Positions 62,014 through 64,000 of a DNA stretch of 64,000 nucleotides are shown here, one piece after another. Below the pieces are notes generated by a model that worked only from the letters and a program-made list of their open reading frames with translations, did not search any database and was not told the origin of the DNA. The first letter of the stretch is position 1, and each line of letters starts with the position of its first letter. The DNA comes from Terriglobia bacterium (lineage in GTDB: Bacteria; Acidobacteriota; Terriglobia; Terriglobales; Acidobacteriaceae): contig JAIQFC010000025.1 in the NCBI GenBank assembly GCA_020073465.1, positions 20,974-84,973 of the forward strand. Direction: 5' to 3'. The translations under genes and the position numbers were made by a program.

Positions 62014-64000
62014 ATGTACCGTGCAATTGTTGGCGGGGCCGCCGTGTTGTTTGTATGCGCCTCTTTCGCGATGTTTGGCCTCCCCGGCACCGCGTACGCG
62101 GCTGGGGGCTCTCTCTCGGGCTATGCCTGGAGCAGCAACATCGGGTGGATAAGCTTCAGCGGCACCGGCGGCGGGAGCTCTTACGGCGTCGCCATCAGCA
62201 ACACCGACAACCAAACGCTCTCGGGCTTTGCCTGGAGCGACGGCGTCGGGTGGATAACCTTTAACGGCAACTCCTGCGGCGCGCAGGCGATGCTCGTTAA
62301 CGGCGCGCTCCAAGGGTGGGCGCAAGCTATGAGCGCCGACAACAACGGGTGGGACGGGTGCATAAGCCTCAGCGGTAGCGGCGGCGGGAGCTCCTATGGG
62401 TCGTCTATCGCCGGCGGGGTCAACAAGTCGGGGACATTCAGCGGCTATGCCTGGGGCAGTGACGTCGTCGGGTGGATAAGCTTCAGCGGCACCGCAAGCA
62501 ACGGCAGCGCCTATGGCGTGAGCGCGAACGTTATCCCAACCGCTTCTTTTACCACGTCGCCGTCCTCTGTCGTAATCAACTCCGGCCAGACCTCTACCAT
62601 TACAGCTACTCTCTCAGTATCCTTCCCCTCAAACATCACCGTTAACTATTCTTACAGCTCTCCAGACGGTGCGGTCCAAGGCACCGACTATACGCTCGGC
62701 AACCCATCCCCAACCGGGAGCATCACCATCCCGGCAGGGCAGACGAGCGCCACCATCACCACGCTTACCGCGGGCAACGACGCTTCGTTCAGCGCCAATG
62801 AATCGGTCGTCTTTACCCCCACCAGTGGCACAAACTACACGCCCGGCACGCCCGGCACGGCCACCATTACGCTGCCCGGAGCCGGGACGCCGCCCTTCTG
62901 CAGCCTAACCCCCTCAACGCAAACCATTAACTACGGCCACCCGGCAACCATCAACTACTCGCAGACCTCGGGCACAAGCCTCACTTTTAGCGATGGGTAC
63001 ACCTTCTGCTCTGGTGTGACATATTGTGGTGGTTTCGGTCACTCCCTAGGCTCCACGGGCACCTACTCGCCCTCGCCCACGTTCAGCACCCCCTACACCG
63101 CCGCGGTCTCCGGCCCCGGCGGCTCGGGTATCGCTTGTTTAAGCTCTGCGGCGGTGACGGTTATCCCTCCGCCCGTCATTACCTCTATAGTGCCCAACTC
63201 CGGCCCGGTAGCAGGCGGCACGAGCATCACGATTAACGGCTCAAACTTTACCGGCGCCACGGGGGTCAATTTTGGCACCGGCTATGGCGGTATCGGCCTT
63301 GGACCGTCGGCAACCAATGTTGTGGTCGTCAACGACAATAAAATCACCGCGACTACGCCTGCGGCACTCACAACGGTTACCTTTAACGGCACTGTGTATA
63401 TAGCAGGCCCCGTAGATGTTCGGGTGACCACTCCGAGCGGCACGAGCGTTACCGGTGCGAGCGACGTGTTCACCTACATCGCCCCTCCGACCTGCGGCTT
63501 GAGCCCCAGCTCGCAATCCATTGCAAACGGCAATTCTGCGACCCTCACCTACTCGATAAGCGGCTCGGCGACCAACATCATCTTCGGCGACGGGTACTCC
63601 ATCAACAACCCGGGCACCACCGGTACTCACTCCCTCTCGCCCACAGTGAGCACCACCACCACCGCCATAGTCTCCGGCCCAGGCGGCTCCAACACGTGCT
63701 CGGCGGGCATCACGGTCCTCCCGTCCCCAACATGTTCTATCACCGCAACTCCAACCTCGCAGACGCTCAACGGCTCGGCCACCCTCAACTTCTCTGTTAC
63801 GCCATCAGCGGGATATGACGGAGAGATTAGCGGCGGAGACTCCGTAACCAACCTCTATATCAGCAACAATTTCAACAGCGCCCAGCCGGGCAGCGCCTCG
63901 CTTGGTTGCGCCCAATTCCACACCGGCGCCTGCTACAGCGGCAGCGCCTCTTCGGGGAGCCTCACCACAGCGGGCACCTATCAATTTGTGCTGACCGGCA
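62014..64000 (+). CDS. Large secreted surface-type repeat protein, cut by window edge (at least 662 aa)
   Basis: The ATG at 62014 follows GGAG and a GATAAT box. The frame stays open to the right edge. A signal peptide (residues 1-28) is followed by four repeats of the form GYAWSSNIGWISFSG (about 34-165). Then come a Calx-beta-like segment (about 175-280), Cys-containing Ig/PKD-like modules (CSLTPSTQTINYGH, CGLSPSSQSIANGN, CSITATPTSQ) and an IPT/TIG domain (ITSIVPNSGPVAGGTSITIN, about 390-410). The repeat family and the Cys-Ig modules resemble surface proteins of Candidate Phyla Radiation bacteria. A stop is not reached. Confidence 0.8.
   Translation, partial: MYRAIVGGAAVLFVCASFAMFGLPGTAYAAGGSLSGYAWSSNIGWISFSGTGGGSSYGVAISNTDNQTLSGFAWSDGVGWITFNGNSCGAQAMLVNGALQGWAQAMSADNNGWDGCISLSGSGGGSSYGSSIAGGVNKSGTFSGYAWGSDVVGWISFSGTASNGSAYGVSANVIPTASFTTSPSSVVINSGQTSTITATLSVSFPSNITVNYSYSSPDGAVQGTDYTLGNPSPTGSITIPAGQTSATITTLTAGNDASFSANESVVFTPTSGTNYTPGTPGTATITLPGAGTPPFCSLTPSTQTINYGHPATINYSQTSGTSLTFSDGYTFCSGVTYCGGFGHSLGSTGTYSPSPTFSTPYTAAVSGPGGSGIACLSSAAVTVIPPPVITSIVPNSGPVAGGTSITINGSNFTGATGVNFGTGYGGIGLGPSATNVVVVNDNKITATTPAALTTVTFNGTVYIAGPVDVRVTTPSGTSVTGASDVFTYIAPPTCGLSPSSQSIANGNSATLTYSISGSATNIIFGDGYSINNPGTTGTHSLSPTVSTTTTAIVSGPGGSNTCSAGITVLPSPTCSITATPTSQTLNGSATLNFSVTPSAGYDGEISGGDSVTNLYISNNFNSAQPGSASLGCAQFHTGACYSGSASSGSLTTAGTYQFVLTG

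Noticed and set aside
1..64000. CRISPR arrays, tRNA or rRNA genes, complete insertion sequences
   Set aside because: No regularly spaced direct repeats, cloverleaf-like segments with T-loop sequence, rRNA stretches or transposase genes were seen by eye. A tRNA scan and an IS search would be needed to exclude them fully.

Overview
The window looks like a chromosomal segment of an Acidobacteriota bacterium, probably from the Koribacter/Acidobacteriaceae side. I infer this from protein families and style, not from a marker-gene tree. The signs are about 60% GC, large secreted sedolisins, a stand-alone FmdB zinc ribbon, an ECF-sigma/zf-HC2/DUF4097 operon, a dcw cluster whose gaps are filled with palindromic repeats, and many dispersed repeats of the 'CCTTCG...CAGGATGAC' and 'CACGGAGACACGGAG' types. 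The peptidoglycan is predicted to be diaminopimelate type (MurE has a DNPR motif).

Layout. 1-5.5 kb: 5' part of pqqB (cut by the window edge), a PilZ-like protein, a membrane protein, FmdB, a YheT-type hydrolase, an HGSNAT-like acyltransferase and a membrane-anchored protein. 5.7-13.6 kb: a probable beta-1,2-glucan locus with a Tat-exported glycoamylase/GH144-like enzyme, an ABC exporter and a GT84 glucan synthase that lacks the usual C-terminal GH94 module. 13.8-19 kb: a secreted sedolisin and a Tat-exported GH32 fructosidase. 19.3-25 kb: mutL preceded by a diverged copy of its own first 20 codons, an AlkZ-related protein, gluQ with an in-frame repeat insertion, cmk and a secreted hydrolase. 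25.2-29 kb: a four-gene ECF sigma operon read right to left. 29.3-38.7 kb: accessory genes including a GlxA-type regulator, an AhpD-like protein, glgC, a papain-family peptidase behind a GEMM-I riboswitch, the methylmalonyl-CoA mutase large subunit, and a second acyltransferase.

38.8-57 kb: the division and cell wall cluster murE-murF-mraY-murD-(two extra genes)-ftsW-(two extra genes)-murG-murC-(one extra gene)-ftsQ-ftsA-ftsZ, then a transpeptidase-only penicillin-binding protein. 57.3-61.3 kb: a PAS-GAF-GGDEF diguanylate cyclase and a MacA/LolD-like adaptor-ATPase pair without a permease. 61.4-64 kb: small uncertain ORFs, then a large secreted repeat protein cut by the right edge. Its GYAWSxNIGWISF repeats and Cys-containing Ig-like modules resemble surface proteins of Candidate Phyla Radiation bacteria more than anything to its left, so either transfer or a chimeric contig end is possible.

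The most notable observation is the minus-strand GEMM-I riboswitch at about 34.46-34.56 kb. By eye it has A, not G, at the ligand-discriminating position (Vc2 position 20), with a compensating C-G swap of the 21-46 pair. Its terminator overlaps the 3' strand of the aptamer, so it predicts a ligand-ON switch for the peptidase, possibly sensing 3',3'-cGAMP. All family assignments were made by reading the translated sequence. No database search was run.
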